From NCBI RefSeq assembly GCF_030532965.1, contig NZ_JAUNKC010000003.1, forward strand, positions 124,001-188,000: DNA of 64,000 nt. The letters are read 5' to 3'. A program made the position numbers and the translations under genes. Of this stretch, positions 53,094 through 61,424 are shown one piece after another (the stretch's first letter is position 1; each line of letters begins with the position of its first letter). Below the pieces are notes generated by a model that made no database searches, was not told the origin of the DNA, and saw nothing but the letters and a program-made list of their open reading frames with translations. This stretch comes from Corynebacterium sp. (GTDB taxonomy: Bacteria; Actinomycetota; Actinomycetes; Mycobacteriales; Mycobacteriaceae).

Positions 53094-53552
53094 TTAGGGT
53101 CGGATCCAACCCGCTTCAGCCAAACCCAGCATCTCATCGAGCGTTTCTAAATGCTCTACCAGCAGCGCGGTTCCGGTGAGAATCCACTCTTCTAATTGCT
53201 GGTCGGTGGCCCCGAAAATAACGGGGATGGCGTGAGCGACGGTAAACCGAATCTTCCCGTCCGCCACCTCGTAGGCGCAGGTGCCGACCGTACCGCGCGA
53301 ATTGCGGATATTTGCCCATTCTTTAACGATGGATAGCTTCGAAATATCCAATTCCGAATCCTCCCGCCGCACACTGAACACGAGATTCTTTTCGCCGAGC
53401 AGTTGGAAGAAGGAAAAATACCCTTGGATCCAGGTGGACAGACCCCCCTCATCGACTTCGCATTCTAAGTTGTTTTTACGAAAAATCGCCTCCACCCGGG
53501 ATAGCGTCACCGGGCTGGGATCGGATTCCGCAATGTTCTTCGTCCACGACAT
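53094..53552 (-). CDS. YbjN-like protein, type B (pair 3)
   Basis: A 152-residue type B protein, more divergent than pairs 1 and 2: DPSPVTLSRVEAIFRKNNLECE, GYFSFFQL, SIVKEWANIRNSRGTVGTCAYEV and GATDQQLEEWILTGTALLVEHLETLDEMLGL. The RN.GTVGTC stretch and the GATDQQL motif keep it in the family. It starts three bases after the stop codon of the type A gene at 53556. Confidence 0.78.
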   Translation of the reverse strand: MSWTKNIAESDPSPVTLSRVEAIFRKNNLECEVDEGGLSTWIQGYFSFFQLLGEKNLVFSVRREDSELDISKLSIVKEWANIRNSRGTVGTCAYEVADGKIRFTVAHAIPVIFGATDQQLEEWILTGTALLVEHLETLDEMLGLAEAGWIRP

Positions 53553-53555
53553 GGG

Positions 53556-54002
53556 TTACGCTCCTTCTTCCACCAGTTCCCAGTGCACCAATTGTGGGAA
53601 TCGATCCTCGCAGTCTTTGAAGCTGAGCATGATATTGCGTATCGACGATTCCACCACCATTCCTAATTGGTCATCGCTGAGCCCGGTGTTGGTGAACACA
53701 TAGTAATCCGCGGTGACGGTGGCTTTGTGATCGTCAGAAATAGCCACCCCGTGTTTTGGGACGAAGTGGTTCCAATTCAAACTGGCGACAAACTCGGTTA
53801 CCTCAGGCAGCACGTCGTCGCCAATGGTGGCGTGCCACATGCCGAAGAAGTGCAACAGGGCGTTTTCCGGATAGGTGGCGCATACGATGGTGGCATTGTC
53901 GAAGGAAAACTGGGTGACCGTTTCCGATTGGCGTTCATAATGTAAACCCATCGAATCCAGCGCCATTTCAATCCGATCATTGGTAACGGGGGGAAGGCTC
54001 AT
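53556..54002 (-). CDS. YbjN-like protein, type A (pair 3)
   Basis: A 148-residue type A protein: SLPPVTNDRIEMALDSMGLHYE, LLHFFGMWHATI, LNWNHFVPKHGVAISDDHKATVTADYYV and GLSDDQLGMVVESSIRNIMLSFKDCEDRFPQLVHWE. The PKHGV..DDHKATV stretch resembles the fusion protein at 51741 more than pairs 1 and 2, so pair 3 and the fusion are probably sister units. First gene of the leftward run after a 545-base gap. Confidence 0.78.
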   Translation of the reverse strand: MSLPPVTNDRIEMALDSMGLHYERQSETVTQFSFDNATIVCATYPENALLHFFGMWHATIGDDVLPEVTEFVASLNWNHFVPKHGVAISDDHKATVTADYYVFTNTGLSDDQLGMVVESSIRNIMLSFKDCEDRFPQLVHWELVEEGA

Positions 54003-54548
54003 AAGACTCGTTTCCGTCGCTTTTGGCTAAAGGTAATCCCGCCCAGTGTAAGCAAAGCATTGCACCGAATGGGTTGGTTTTAGAAACGTTTAACCATCTT
54101 CCTAAGCGACTCAAACACGAGCCAAATGTAGTTCTTTCTTTCCGGGGCCCTCCGGTTCGTTTCGATGGTTTGCCTTAGCTAGCTCTCCAACCAGGCGTCG
54201 AATTCAAAGTGCCGGGCACGATTCTTTTCCCAGAAATGCAATTGAAAAGTATCGATTATTACTTCGCAAAATCGGTAAAAGCCTTTACCCACCTAGCTCA
54301 CGATCTACTGGCCAATAGGGTGCACCCCAGCTTTTGGTTCGGTGCCCCAACCCCCGACTCGACCTTTGCGCCCCAGAGGCTACGAATCCATGCACCGAAG
54401 CACGTAAAGGTCGAGTTAACTATAGGCAACCGCACCCCTGACCATGCCTACCTGCAGGTTTTGTGGCACCACACCCCATAACAGCCCGCACGATGCGACG
54501 CTTATGAATACGCGGACTCATCGGTGTTAAAAGCGGAATGGCTTCGCC
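54003..54548. other. Intergenic region with a large inverted repeat
   Basis: About 545 bases without a supported gene; the one longish open frame (54209-54481 on the plus strand) lacks a ribosome site and reads unlike protein. It holds the 11-bp inverted repeat at 54357-54416. The promoter of the YbjN run should lie near 54010-54080. Confidence 0.45.
54357..54416. repeat. 11-bp inverted repeat, possible mobile or structural element
   Basis: ACTCGACCTTT at 54357-54367 is perfectly inverted at 54406-54416 (AAAGGTCGAGT) around 38 bases. The right arm extended to AACTCGACCTTTACG (reading leftward) also occurs at 40135-40149 between tetR and pyc, 15 identical bases. A small repeated intergenic element is possible. 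Confidence 0.45.
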
Positions 54549-54851
54549 TCACGGTTGAAACCGCACCTGAAAACCCGAGCCTAATTCGGTTTGCAATCGG
54601 CGCGCCAAGCGTGCACCGTCGGTGCGGAAGGCTGTCTCAGCCTCCGGGGTCGGGAAACCCGAGGAAGCCGGGTCATCCCAGTTGAGTATCGCATCGTAGC
54701 GGTCTTGCCACTGGCATAAGTCGGCTATCAGATCGTTGCTCAGCGGGAGGCTACGCGGATCGACATTGAATTCCGGGTAGTCCCAACTCCACAGCGGGAA
54801 GCAGCCATAATCCGCCATGAGTTTCAGCTTCTTGGGCGAAGAATCGCTCAT
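54549..54851 (-). CDS. Small conserved hypothetical protein
   Basis: A 100-residue soluble protein. KLKLMADYGCFPLWSWDYPEFNVDP, LPLSNDLIADLCQWQDRYDAILNWDDPASSGFP and EAETAFRTDGARLARRLQTELG give it a distinctive pattern I have seen in other actinobacterial hypothetical proteins, without a known role. ATG 54851 lies 11 bases after the stop of the YbjN fusion at 54862, so the two are likely co-translated; a longer frame to 54962 would sit inside that gene. Confidence 0.68.
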   Translation of the reverse strand: MSDSSPKKLKLMADYGCFPLWSWDYPEFNVDPRSLPLSNDLIADLCQWQDRYDAILNWDDPASSGFPTPEAETAFRTDGARLARRLQTELGSGFQVRFQP

Positions 54852-54861
54852 GGTTTTTACA

Positions 54862-55749
54862 CTATTGCACCGGTGGCGGGATATGGAACGTGCGGCTGAA
54901 ATCAACCAAATTTCCGGTCTGCACCGAGATAGCTGCCAGAATCCACTCCGCCAATTGCTCATTAGTCGCCCCGGTATCGGCGATGAACACGTAGTCGCTA
55001 GCCACGTACAACGTGCCGTCGTCGTTTAAGTTGACGGTGCAAATCCCCAGTGTGCCGGCAACGTTACGATCATTCGCCCACCGCTGGGCCGCCGCCAATT
55101 GCGAAGGCGCAAGTGGGGCCTCCGGGTGGGATACCCGCACCCCTAAATACAGTTCGGAGGGGAAATCAATATCCACGCAGAACCCCTCGCTTGAGGTCAT
55201 CACAACGCCACCAAGCAATTGGTACGCCCAGCCCTGAGCAGCAAAAACCGACTCCACCTGCGCCAACGACGCAGGATTGGCGGCGGGTGTCGACCAGTCG
55301 GTGAGCTCCAGCGGCGTACCAACCGGCCACGTCACCGTCTCAGGCACCACCTGTTCAATGTCGGCAAAGGCTTCCACAGTGGTGCGAATAGTGAGGTCGA
55401 TGAAGCGGGCCAATTGGTCGTCGCTAAGCCCCTGGCCGGTCAACATCCGCTGCTCAGCAGATACCCGAATCGCGCCCGCCGCGGAAGTCTGCCAAATAAG
55501 TTTTGGCATGTACCGATCCGCATTGAGATCCATGATCGCCGTACACAGTCTCTGCTGGGTATCAGGGGTAACGGCCTCACCCCGCCACTGGGCGAACATC
55601 CGAATCATGGCCGCATTTGTGGCCAATTGAAACGTAATCTGCCCATTAGGCATCATGAGCTGAACCCCACCGTCGACCACGGTGCCAGTTGTCACGCCAC
55701 AGCGGTGAAGCGCCGCGACAATACGCGAGGAAGTAACCACGGAAGTCAT
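54862..55749 (-). CDS. YbjN A-B fusion with short linker
   Basis: A 295-residue protein with a type A domain (SSRIVAALHRCGVTTG; LNADRYMPKLIWQTSAAGAIRVSAEQRMLTGQGLSDDQLARFIDL; VPETVTWP) followed after about 20 residues by a type B domain (ASLAQVESVFAAQGWAYQ; SEGFCVDIDF; AAQRWANDRNVAGTLGICTV; GATNEQLAEWILAAISVQTGNLVDF). Unlike the fusion at 51741 it has almost no linker, so the two fusions probably arose independently. It begins six bases after the lpdA stop codon, in the same transcription unit. Confidence 0.78.
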   Translation of the reverse strand: MTSVVTSSRIVAALHRCGVTTGTVVDGGVQLMMPNGQITFQLATNAAMIRMFAQWRGEAVTPDTQQRLCTAIMDLNADRYMPKLIWQTSAAGAIRVSAEQRMLTGQGLSDDQLARFIDLTIRTTVEAFADIEQVVPETVTWPVGTPLELTDWSTPAANPASLAQVESVFAAQGWAYQLLGGVVMTSSEGFCVDIDFPSELYLGVRVSHPEAPLAPSQLAAAQRWANDRNVAGTLGICTVNLNDDGTLYVASDYVFIADTGATNEQLAEWILAAISVQTGNLVDFSRTFHIPPPVQ

Positions 55750-55755
55750 AACGGC

Positions 55756-57183
55756 TTAACCCAAGTCGTCGTGCTCAACCAACTGCCGGGCAGCTTCAGT
55801 GATCGAACCCGACAGGGACGGATACACCGAGAACGTCTCCGCCAACTGCTTCACCGTCAAGTTATTGGTCACCGCCACCGAGATCGGCAGAATCAGCTCC
55901 GACGCGGTGGGGGCCACCACGACGCCGCCGATGATAATGCCGGAGTTTTTGCGGCAAAACAGCTTCACAAAACCATGCCGCAACGACCGCATCTTCGCCC
56001 GTGGGTTCGTCTCCAACGGCAACATGACCGAACGGGCTACCACCGCACCCGACTCAATCTCGCTCTGGGTAACCCCCACCGCGGCGATCTCCGGCCGGGT
56101 AAACACCGCAGTCGCCACCGTCTTTAACCGCAGCGGCGACACCCCTTCACCCAAGGCGTGATACATGGCGATACGCCCCTGCATCGCAGCGACCGACGCC
56201 AATGGGAACAAATCAGTGCAGTCACCAGCGGCGTACACGCCAGAAACATTGGTACGCGACACCCGGTCGACCTTGATATGGCCGGAGTCGGTGGTATCAA
56301 TCCCGATGTGCTCCAAGCCCAGGTTCTTCGTATTAGGAATCGAACCAACGGTCATCAACGCATGGGAACCGAAAATCTCCCGACCATCAGAGGTGCGAAC
56401 GCACACGCCGCCGTCATCGGTACGGGTAACCGAATCAACCCGGGCATGCTTCTCCAACGACACACCCCGCTCCGCCAAAACCGTCTCCAACACATCAGCG
56501 GCATCGGCATCGTCGTGCGGCAGAATCCGGTCGCGGGAGGCCACCATCGTCACCTTCACACCCAACTCGGCAAAGGCCGAGACGAACTCCGCACCGGTGA
56601 CACCGGAACCAACAACGATCAAATGATCCGGCAGCTCGGTCAAATTGTAAATCTGCTGCCAGGTTAAAATCCGCTCACCATCCGGCTGCGCATCCGGAAG
56701 AATGCGCGGCGTCGCACCGGTAGCAACCAACACCAAATCACATTCGATGGTTTCCGTCGAACCATCAGCACCCTCAACCTTGATGTAGTGCAACGTCTGC
56801 TTGGTGTTGTAATCATCAAACACGCCACGACCATTGATAACCCGCACCCCGGCGCGCTCTACGCTGCGGCGAATGTCCGCCGATTGTTCCCCTGCGAGTT
56901 GTTGCACACGCGCATTGAGGGCGTCGATAAGCAAATGCGCCTCGCCGATGCCCTTATTCAACCCCATGTCGTCAGCGCGCCGCAGGTCGGTTTTAATATT
57001 CGCGCCGGCGATGAACGATTTGGAGGGAACACAGTCGTGGATGACGGCCGAACCACCCAGGCCTAAATCCTCCACGATCGTGATCTCAGCACCGTACTTT
57101 GCGCCCGCCAAAGCTGCCTCATAGCCAGCCGGGCCACCACCGATAATTACAATGCGTTTTGCTTGAGCCGATTGCGTGGACAA
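55756..57183 (-). CDS. lpdA: NAD(P)H-quinone dehydrogenase, LpdA type
   Basis: A 475-residue flavoprotein of the lipoamide dehydrogenase superfamily. FAD site IVIIGGGPAGYEAALAGAKYG; NAD(P) site LIVVGSGVTGAEFVSAFAELG; second FAD motif VYAAGDCTDLFPLASVAAMQG. The usual redox pair (C-x4-C) is missing: the motif reads GGSAVIHDCVPSKS with only one Cys, as in mycobacterial LpdA, which reduces quinones instead of lipoamide. TTG 57183 follows GGAGG by four bases; an ATG at 57228 has no ribosome site. Lies near pyc, as in C. glutamicum, but here separated from it by 12 kb. Confidence 0.9.
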   Translation of the reverse strand: MSTQSAQAKRIVIIGGGPAGYEAALAGAKYGAEITIVEDLGLGGSAVIHDCVPSKSFIAGANIKTDLRRADDMGLNKGIGEAHLLIDALNARVQQLAGEQSADIRRSVERAGVRVINGRGVFDDYNTKQTLHYIKVEGADGSTETIECDLVLVATGATPRILPDAQPDGERILTWQQIYNLTELPDHLIVVGSGVTGAEFVSAFAELGVKVTMVASRDRILPHDDADAADVLETVLAERGVSLEKHARVDSVTRTDDGGVCVRTSDGREIFGSHALMTVGSIPNTKNLGLEHIGIDTTDSGHIKVDRVSRTNVSGVYAAGDCTDLFPLASVAAMQGRIAMYHALGEGVSPLRLKTVATAVFTRPEIAAVGVTQSEIESGAVVARSVMLPLETNPRAKMRSLRHGFVKLFCRKNSGIIIGGVVVAPTASELILPISVAVTNNLTVKQLAETFSVYPSLSGSITEAARQLVEHDDLG

Positions 57184-57286
57184 GAATCCTCCAAAAATTA
57201 GGGGTGAGTGAGTAAGGTCAAACCTCAAATTAGTCTAATGCACCGCTTTTAGGCTTGTCGAAGTAATCTTGTACCCCTCATCAACC

Positions 57287-58519
57287 CTAAGGGGTAGCGA
57301 AAACATCCGAGTAGGAATTGAACCGATCCACCACCCCGGCGAACAGCCGAATACCCACCGGGATGCAATTCTCGTCGGCCAGCATGTCGCCCTTATGCAA
57401 ATCCCCTTTGGGGCTTAACCCATCCCAGCAACCCAACCGGGCCATCGCGCCGGGAACGTGTTCTAAGTACCAGGAGAAATCCTCGCCGCCGGAGGATTGC
57501 GGCGCTTGCACCACCGATTGCGGGTCCATGGCGCGGGCAGAGTCGGCTAACACTGCGGTGGATACGTCGTCGTTGACCACCGGCGGAACCCCTTTGACGT
57601 AGGTGATTTCGTGTTGTGCCCCGGTGGGGGCGACGATACTGGCCACCATGTCTTCTAGTACTGGCTGGATGCTGCGCCATACTTGAATATCACCGGTGCG
57701 AATGGTGCCTTTGACGGTGCCTTCTTCCGGTATCGCGTTGGGGGCGAAACCGGCGTTGATGGCGCCGAATACCATGACGGTGGAGGTACGTGGGTCGATG
57801 CGGCGGGTGAGCAATGCGGGGAGGTCGGTGACGATTTTCGCCAGCGTGTACACCACGTCTTGGGTCAGATGCGGCCGGGAGGAGTGCCCGCCCCCACCGG
57901 TGACTTTCACTTCCACCACGTCACCGGCGGAGGTGATGGGCCCTACCCGCACGCCGATCATTCCGGTGCGTAGTTTCGGCTCGGCATGGAGGGCGAAGAT
58001 GTGGGTGACGCCTTCTAGTACCCCCAGTTTGATCACGTTGGGGGCACCGGAATCCATCACTTCTTCTGCGGGTTGGAAGATAATCCGAATGCCGATGGTT
58101 AGTAGTCCTTGGGTTGCGGCTTCGGCCAGTGCACAGGCTAAGCCCAGGGCGATGGTGGTGTGGATGTCGTGCCCACAGGCGTGCATCACTCCGGGGGTTT
58201 GGGAGGCGAAGCTGCAGCCGGTGTTTTCCTGGATGGGGAGGGCGTCAATGTCGGCGCGGAATGCGATCTTTTCCGGCGTGTTGGGCCCAATATCCACCAT
58301 CAATCCGGTGGTGGGGAACATTTGCGGGGTGAGTCCCCGCGACCGCAGCACGGAGGCGATGCGTTTGGTCGTTTCAAATTCCTGGTCCGATAGTTCGGGG
58401 TGTGCGTGGAAGTGGCGGCGCCATTCAAAGACCTCATCAATGTGGTTATTCAACCAGTCCCGCACGACGGCAGAAACTGCCGATGGCGAATCCGGTTGGG
58501 TACTGTGCTCCGCTGTCAT
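57287..58519 (-). CDS. M20-family amidohydrolase
   Basis: About 410 residues of the M20D peptidase/amidohydrolase family, which cleaves N-acyl amino acids or similar amides using two metal ions. Signatures: WRRHFHAHPELSDQEFETT, FRADIDALPIQE, HACGHDIHTTIALG, FQPAEEVMDSGAPNVI, and SSGGEDFSWYLEHVPGAMARLG. ATG 58519 follows GGAG by five bases; the frame upstream to 58576 is not conserved in pattern. Divergent from the phosphosugar mutase. The substrate cannot be told from sequence. Confidence 0.9.
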   Translation of the reverse strand: MTAEHSTQPDSPSAVSAVVRDWLNNHIDEVFEWRRHFHAHPELSDQEFETTKRIASVLRSRGLTPQMFPTTGLMVDIGPNTPEKIAFRADIDALPIQENTGCSFASQTPGVMHACGHDIHTTIALGLACALAEAATQGLLTIGIRIIFQPAEEVMDSGAPNVIKLGVLEGVTHIFALHAEPKLRTGMIGVRVGPITSAGDVVEVKVTGGGGHSSRPHLTQDVVYTLAKIVTDLPALLTRRIDPRTSTVMVFGAINAGFAPNAIPEEGTVKGTIRTGDIQVWRSIQPVLEDMVASIVAPTGAQHEITYVKGVPPVVNDDVSTAVLADSARAMDPQSVVQAPQSSGGEDFSWYLEHVPGAMARLGCWDGLSPKGDLHKGDMLADENCIPVGIRLFAGVVDRFNSYSDVFATP

Positions 58520-58657
58520 TGTTCTCCATGAATTGTGGTGGTTTTCGCTTGCATGGTTGTAAATTATGCTAAGCATCTGCCCACTTATCCTATAACTGGT
58601 GGCTAAGCTTAAGGGTATTTACGCCCCACGCTAGATACACCACCATTGAGGTTTGTT

Positions 58658-60316
58658 ATGACTGAGCAGCTATTTTTCGGCACTGCGGGCATGCGCGCCC
58701 CCGTGGGTCCCGCCGCTAACCAGATGAATGTTGGCAACGTCACCCGGATTACGTCGGGGGTTGCGGCATGGTTAAGCAGGCAGGCCGCGTGTGTGAAAAA
58801 GGACGCCTCAGCTACCGGCACCGCGTCGGAGATTCCAGAAGACCCGGAGGTGTTCTCCGACCCGTATACCGGTTCCAGCATGTTTGGCATTGGTAAGGCG
58901 TTCCACGACGACGATCCCGCGCCGAAGGTGGTGGTTGGCTACGATTCCCGCTACGGTTCCCACATTTTCGCCACCACCGCGGCGGAGGTTTTCGCGGGCG
59001 CCGGCTTTGAGGTGATTTTATTTCCCACCCCTACTCCGACCCCGTTGGTGCCGTGGATGGTGCGGCTGATGAAGCTGGCCGGGGGCGTGCAAATCACCGC
59101 GTCGCATAATCCGGCCGGGCACAATGGTTACAAGGTGTACATGAATAACGGGCGGCAATTGCATTCCACGGGCGCGCGTGAGATTGAAACGCTGATAGCC
59201 GCCACCCCGTCGGCGACGGAGATTCCCCGGGTCACGGTTCGACCCGACGTTGATATGGTGCGGCGGTATATCGACATGGCGACCCAATTAGTCATGCCGG
59301 AACAGGCGGACTTATTGCGGGTTAATAATGAGCGGGCAAATATTCGGGTTGCGGTCACCGCCATGCATGGGGTGGGTGGACGCACCATCGTGCAGGCGCT
59401 GCAGACCGTTGGCTTCGCCCAGATTTTCCCGGTCATGTGCCAACAGTACCCGGACCCGACGTTTCCTACCGTGGCGTTTCCGAACCCGGAGGAGCCGGAG
59501 GCGGTGGCGGAGCTATTGGCGTTGGGTGAGGAAGTCAACGCCGATGTGCTCATCGCATTAGACCCCGATGCGGATCGGTGCGCGGTGGGGATCCGGGCGA
59601 AAGACGGGAAGTTGCGGATGCTTCGGGGCGACGAGACGGGTCCGCTGCTTGCGACCCGGTTGGTACCGGCGTGGGATGGCACCGCCCCGCGCCCGATCGT
59701 GAGCACCACCTTGGTGTCCTCCCAGTTGCTGTCCGCGATCGCCGAGGAGCGCGGCTGGGATTTGCGGCTTACTCCCACCGGTTTCAAAAACCTCACGGCC
59801 GCCGGCGGCACCGAAACCGTGGCCTTTGCTTACGAAGAGGCGATGGGGATCGCACCCGCCCCGGCGCTGGTGGACGATAAAGACGGCATAACCACCGCTT
59901 TGGTTGCGTGCGCGTGGGCGGCGGAGTTAAAGGCCCAAGGTTTAACGCTTTTCGACGAGTTAGATGCGCTCTATAAAAAGTTCGGCATTTTCGCGGGCCG
60001 CCAACTGTCCATCCGCACCAACGCACCCCGGGAGCTCATCCGGTCGTTCATTGCCCGGCCACCTGCCCAGTTATGCGGCATCGACTTGGATTTTGAACCG
60101 GTCTATTCCAGCGAGCGCCCCGGCAGCACCGTTTCCGCCGCGCTCCTCACGGGTACCAGCGACGATGGCGCTTTGCGGATTCTGGCTCGGGCTTCCGGCA
60201 CGGAACCCAAAGCCAAATTGTATTTAGAAATCGCCCGCGCCAGCGACCGGGGTCGCGTCGAAAAGCTTCTCGACGATCTATCCGCGGAGTTGATGAGCTA
60301 CTTCGACCAGCTGTAG
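58658..60316 (+). CDS. Phosphohexomutase (phosphomannomutase/phosphoglucomutase family)
   Basis: About 552 residues, cytosolic. It interconverts hexose 1- and 6-phosphates. Domain 1 has GTAGMRAPVGP and the phosphoserine loop ITASHNPAGHNGYKVY; domain 2 has the Mg site ALDPDADRCAVG; domain 3 has EEAMGIAP; domain 4 has RASGTEPKAKLYLEI for phosphate binding. The homologue in C. glutamicum (pmmB) is annotated as phosphomannomutase; the sugar preference is not evident here. ATG 58658 after GAGG is preferred over an in-frame start at 58646. Confidence 0.91.
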   Translation: MTEQLFFGTAGMRAPVGPAANQMNVGNVTRITSGVAAWLSRQAACVKKDASATGTASEIPEDPEVFSDPYTGSSMFGIGKAFHDDDPAPKVVVGYDSRYGSHIFATTAAEVFAGAGFEVILFPTPTPTPLVPWMVRLMKLAGGVQITASHNPAGHNGYKVYMNNGRQLHSTGAREIETLIAATPSATEIPRVTVRPDVDMVRRYIDMATQLVMPEQADLLRVNNERANIRVAVTAMHGVGGRTIVQALQTVGFAQIFPVMCQQYPDPTFPTVAFPNPEEPEAVAELLALGEEVNADVLIALDPDADRCAVGIRAKDGKLRMLRGDETGPLLATRLVPAWDGTAPRPIVSTTLVSSQLLSAIAEERGWDLRLTPTGFKNLTAAGGTETVAFAYEEAMGIAPAPALVDDKDGITTALVACAWAAELKAQGLTLFDELDALYKKFGIFAGRQLSIRTNAPRELIRSFIARPPAQLCGIDLDFEPVYSSERPGSTVSAALLTGTSDDGALRILARASGTEPKAKLYLEIARASDRGRVEKLLDDLSAELMSYFDQL

Positions 60317-60422
60317 CGGCATCGGGCAGTTATTTAAAGCGCTACAATCACCAACACCCCAACCGGTGTTAGCACTAATTGGAAGGACAAACGTGGTTGG
60401 GGCGGGTGGGGCGGCTGTAGTG

Positions 60423-61067
60423 CTACATATCGATATTGCGTGGGCCGTAGAGCCGGTCGCCAGCATCACCAAGGCCGGGGACAATATAGGCGTTTTCGTT
60501 CAGATCGGGGTCGATTGTTGCGGTAACCAGGCGGACCGGCAACCCCGACTCGGCCAAGGCATCAACCCCAGCCTGGGCGGAGACCATGCACACTGCGGTG
60601 ATGTTAGTTGCACCGCGATCGGCGAGCATCCGCACCGCGTGCAGCAGCGAGCCCCCGGTTGCCAGCATCGGGTCAACCACAAAAACCGTGCGGCCGGATA
60701 GATCCTCCGGCAACGCTTCCAAATACGGGACTGGTTCGTGCGTGATTTCGTTGCGCGCCAAGCCGATGAATCCCACTTGGGCGTCCGGGATCATGCTCAG
60801 CGCGGGGTCAATCATTCCTAACCCCGCCCGAATGACTGGAACGATAATCGGTGGATCTTCCAACCGGGTACCCATCGTCGGCGCAACCGGAGTTTTCAGC
60901 GGAAAATGCTCAACAGTTAGCTCCCGCGAAGCCTCATAAATCAACATTGTCCCCAGGTCAGCCAATGCCGCCCGGAATCCCGCATTATCGGTACGTTCGT
61001 CCCGCATAATGGATAATCGGGCGGCGGCAAGGGGGTGATCCACGATCAAAATATCCATGTCTGCCAT
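60423..61067 (-). CDS. upp: Uracil phosphoribosyltransferase
   Basis: A 214-residue salvage enzyme making UMP from uracil and PRPP. Visible are [50 protein letters not shown], the PRPP loop [18 protein letters not shown] and the uracil-binding [31 protein letters not shown] 61067 (MADMDIL) is preferred; an upstream in-frame start at 61106 adds a non-conserved leader. It converges on the phosphosugar mutase gene. Confidence 0.95.
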   Translation of the reverse strand: MADMDILIVDHPLAAARLSIMRDERTDNAGFRAALADLGTMLIYEASRELTVEHFPLKTPVAPTMGTRLEDPPIIVPVIRAGLGMIDPALSMIPDAQVGFIGLARNEITHEPVPYLEALPEDLSGRTVFVVDPMLATGGSLLHAVRMLADRGATNITAVCMVSAQAGVDALAESGLPVRLVTATIDPDLNENAYIVPGLGDAGDRLYGPRNIDM

Positions 61068-61142
61068 GCTACCGCGAAAAAAGTTCAAAGAACATTGGAA
61101 AATCATGGAACCAAATGGGGTGCAAACTGAGTCTAACTATAT

Positions 61143-61424
61143 ATGGAGCGAAATTTACACGTACATTTAAAAGCCGCCCGCGCCTTGGCGGCAGAACTGG
61201 CGGCCAACGCGGCAACCCCCATCCATGCCAGCTATCTTCCGGGTGAAGATTTACCGGGGGCGGGCGCGTTTATCACCGCCTTAAATGGCGCCATTGATTC
61301 CCTTGCCAATCGTGCCCGCGCCCAGTGCGCCTATGTGGATAATGCCGTAACCATCACCATGACTCACCTGCGGCAAGCTGAAGCCACCGACACCGCCCTC
61401 GGCCGTTCTTTGGACTTATTATGA
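61143..61424 (+). CDS. Small helical protein resembling ESX/EspC-type substrates
   Basis: A 93-residue protein, two long helices judging by sequence: LHVHLKAARALAAELAANAAT, then GAGAFITALNGAIDSLANRARAQCAYVDNAVTITMTHLRQAEATD. Length and pattern resemble type VII secretion WXG100/EspC-like proteins, although no WxG turn is present. It overlaps the NlpC/P60 gene by four bases (ATGA), so the two are made together. No signal peptide. Confidence 0.6.
   Translation: MERNLHVHLKAARALAAELAANAATPIHASYLPGEDLPGAGAFITALNGAIDSLANRARAQCAYVDNAVTITMTHLRQAEATDTALGRSLDLL

Larger units (their letters stand above)
1024..60275. repeat. Highly iterated 11-mer CGTCGANAAGC, 27 copies
   Basis: Copies found by eye. 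Plus strand (first base): 1048, 3614, 6020, 22574, 24432, 26590, 28537, 30254, 38530, 42154, 44334, 45986, 56932, 60256. Minus strand (first base of GCTTNTCGACG): 1024, 2178, 20238, 22897, 26731, 28311, 30195, 36677, 38470, 42331, 49563, 59947, 60265. The variable base is A in 12, C in 10, T in 4 and G in 1. The base before GTCGA is C in every copy. Most copies are in genes; those at 6020, 26590, 30195, 30254 and 49563 are intergenic. Confidence 0.85.

Noticed and set aside
54209..54481. A 90-codon plus-strand frame in the gap before the YbjN run
   Set aside because: No ribosome site, no recognisable pattern, and it contains the inverted repeat; treated as non-coding.
49604..55749. YbjN genes as type III secretion chaperones
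   Set aside because: The fold is related, but no secretion apparatus or effector gene is present and the organism type lacks such systems.
1024..60275. The idea that CGTCGANAAGC copies are only LFD/LVD/VEKL codon usage
   Set aside because: Intergenic copies exist, the preceding C is invariant, and the motif requires the CTT leucine codon; codon bias alone does not explain this.
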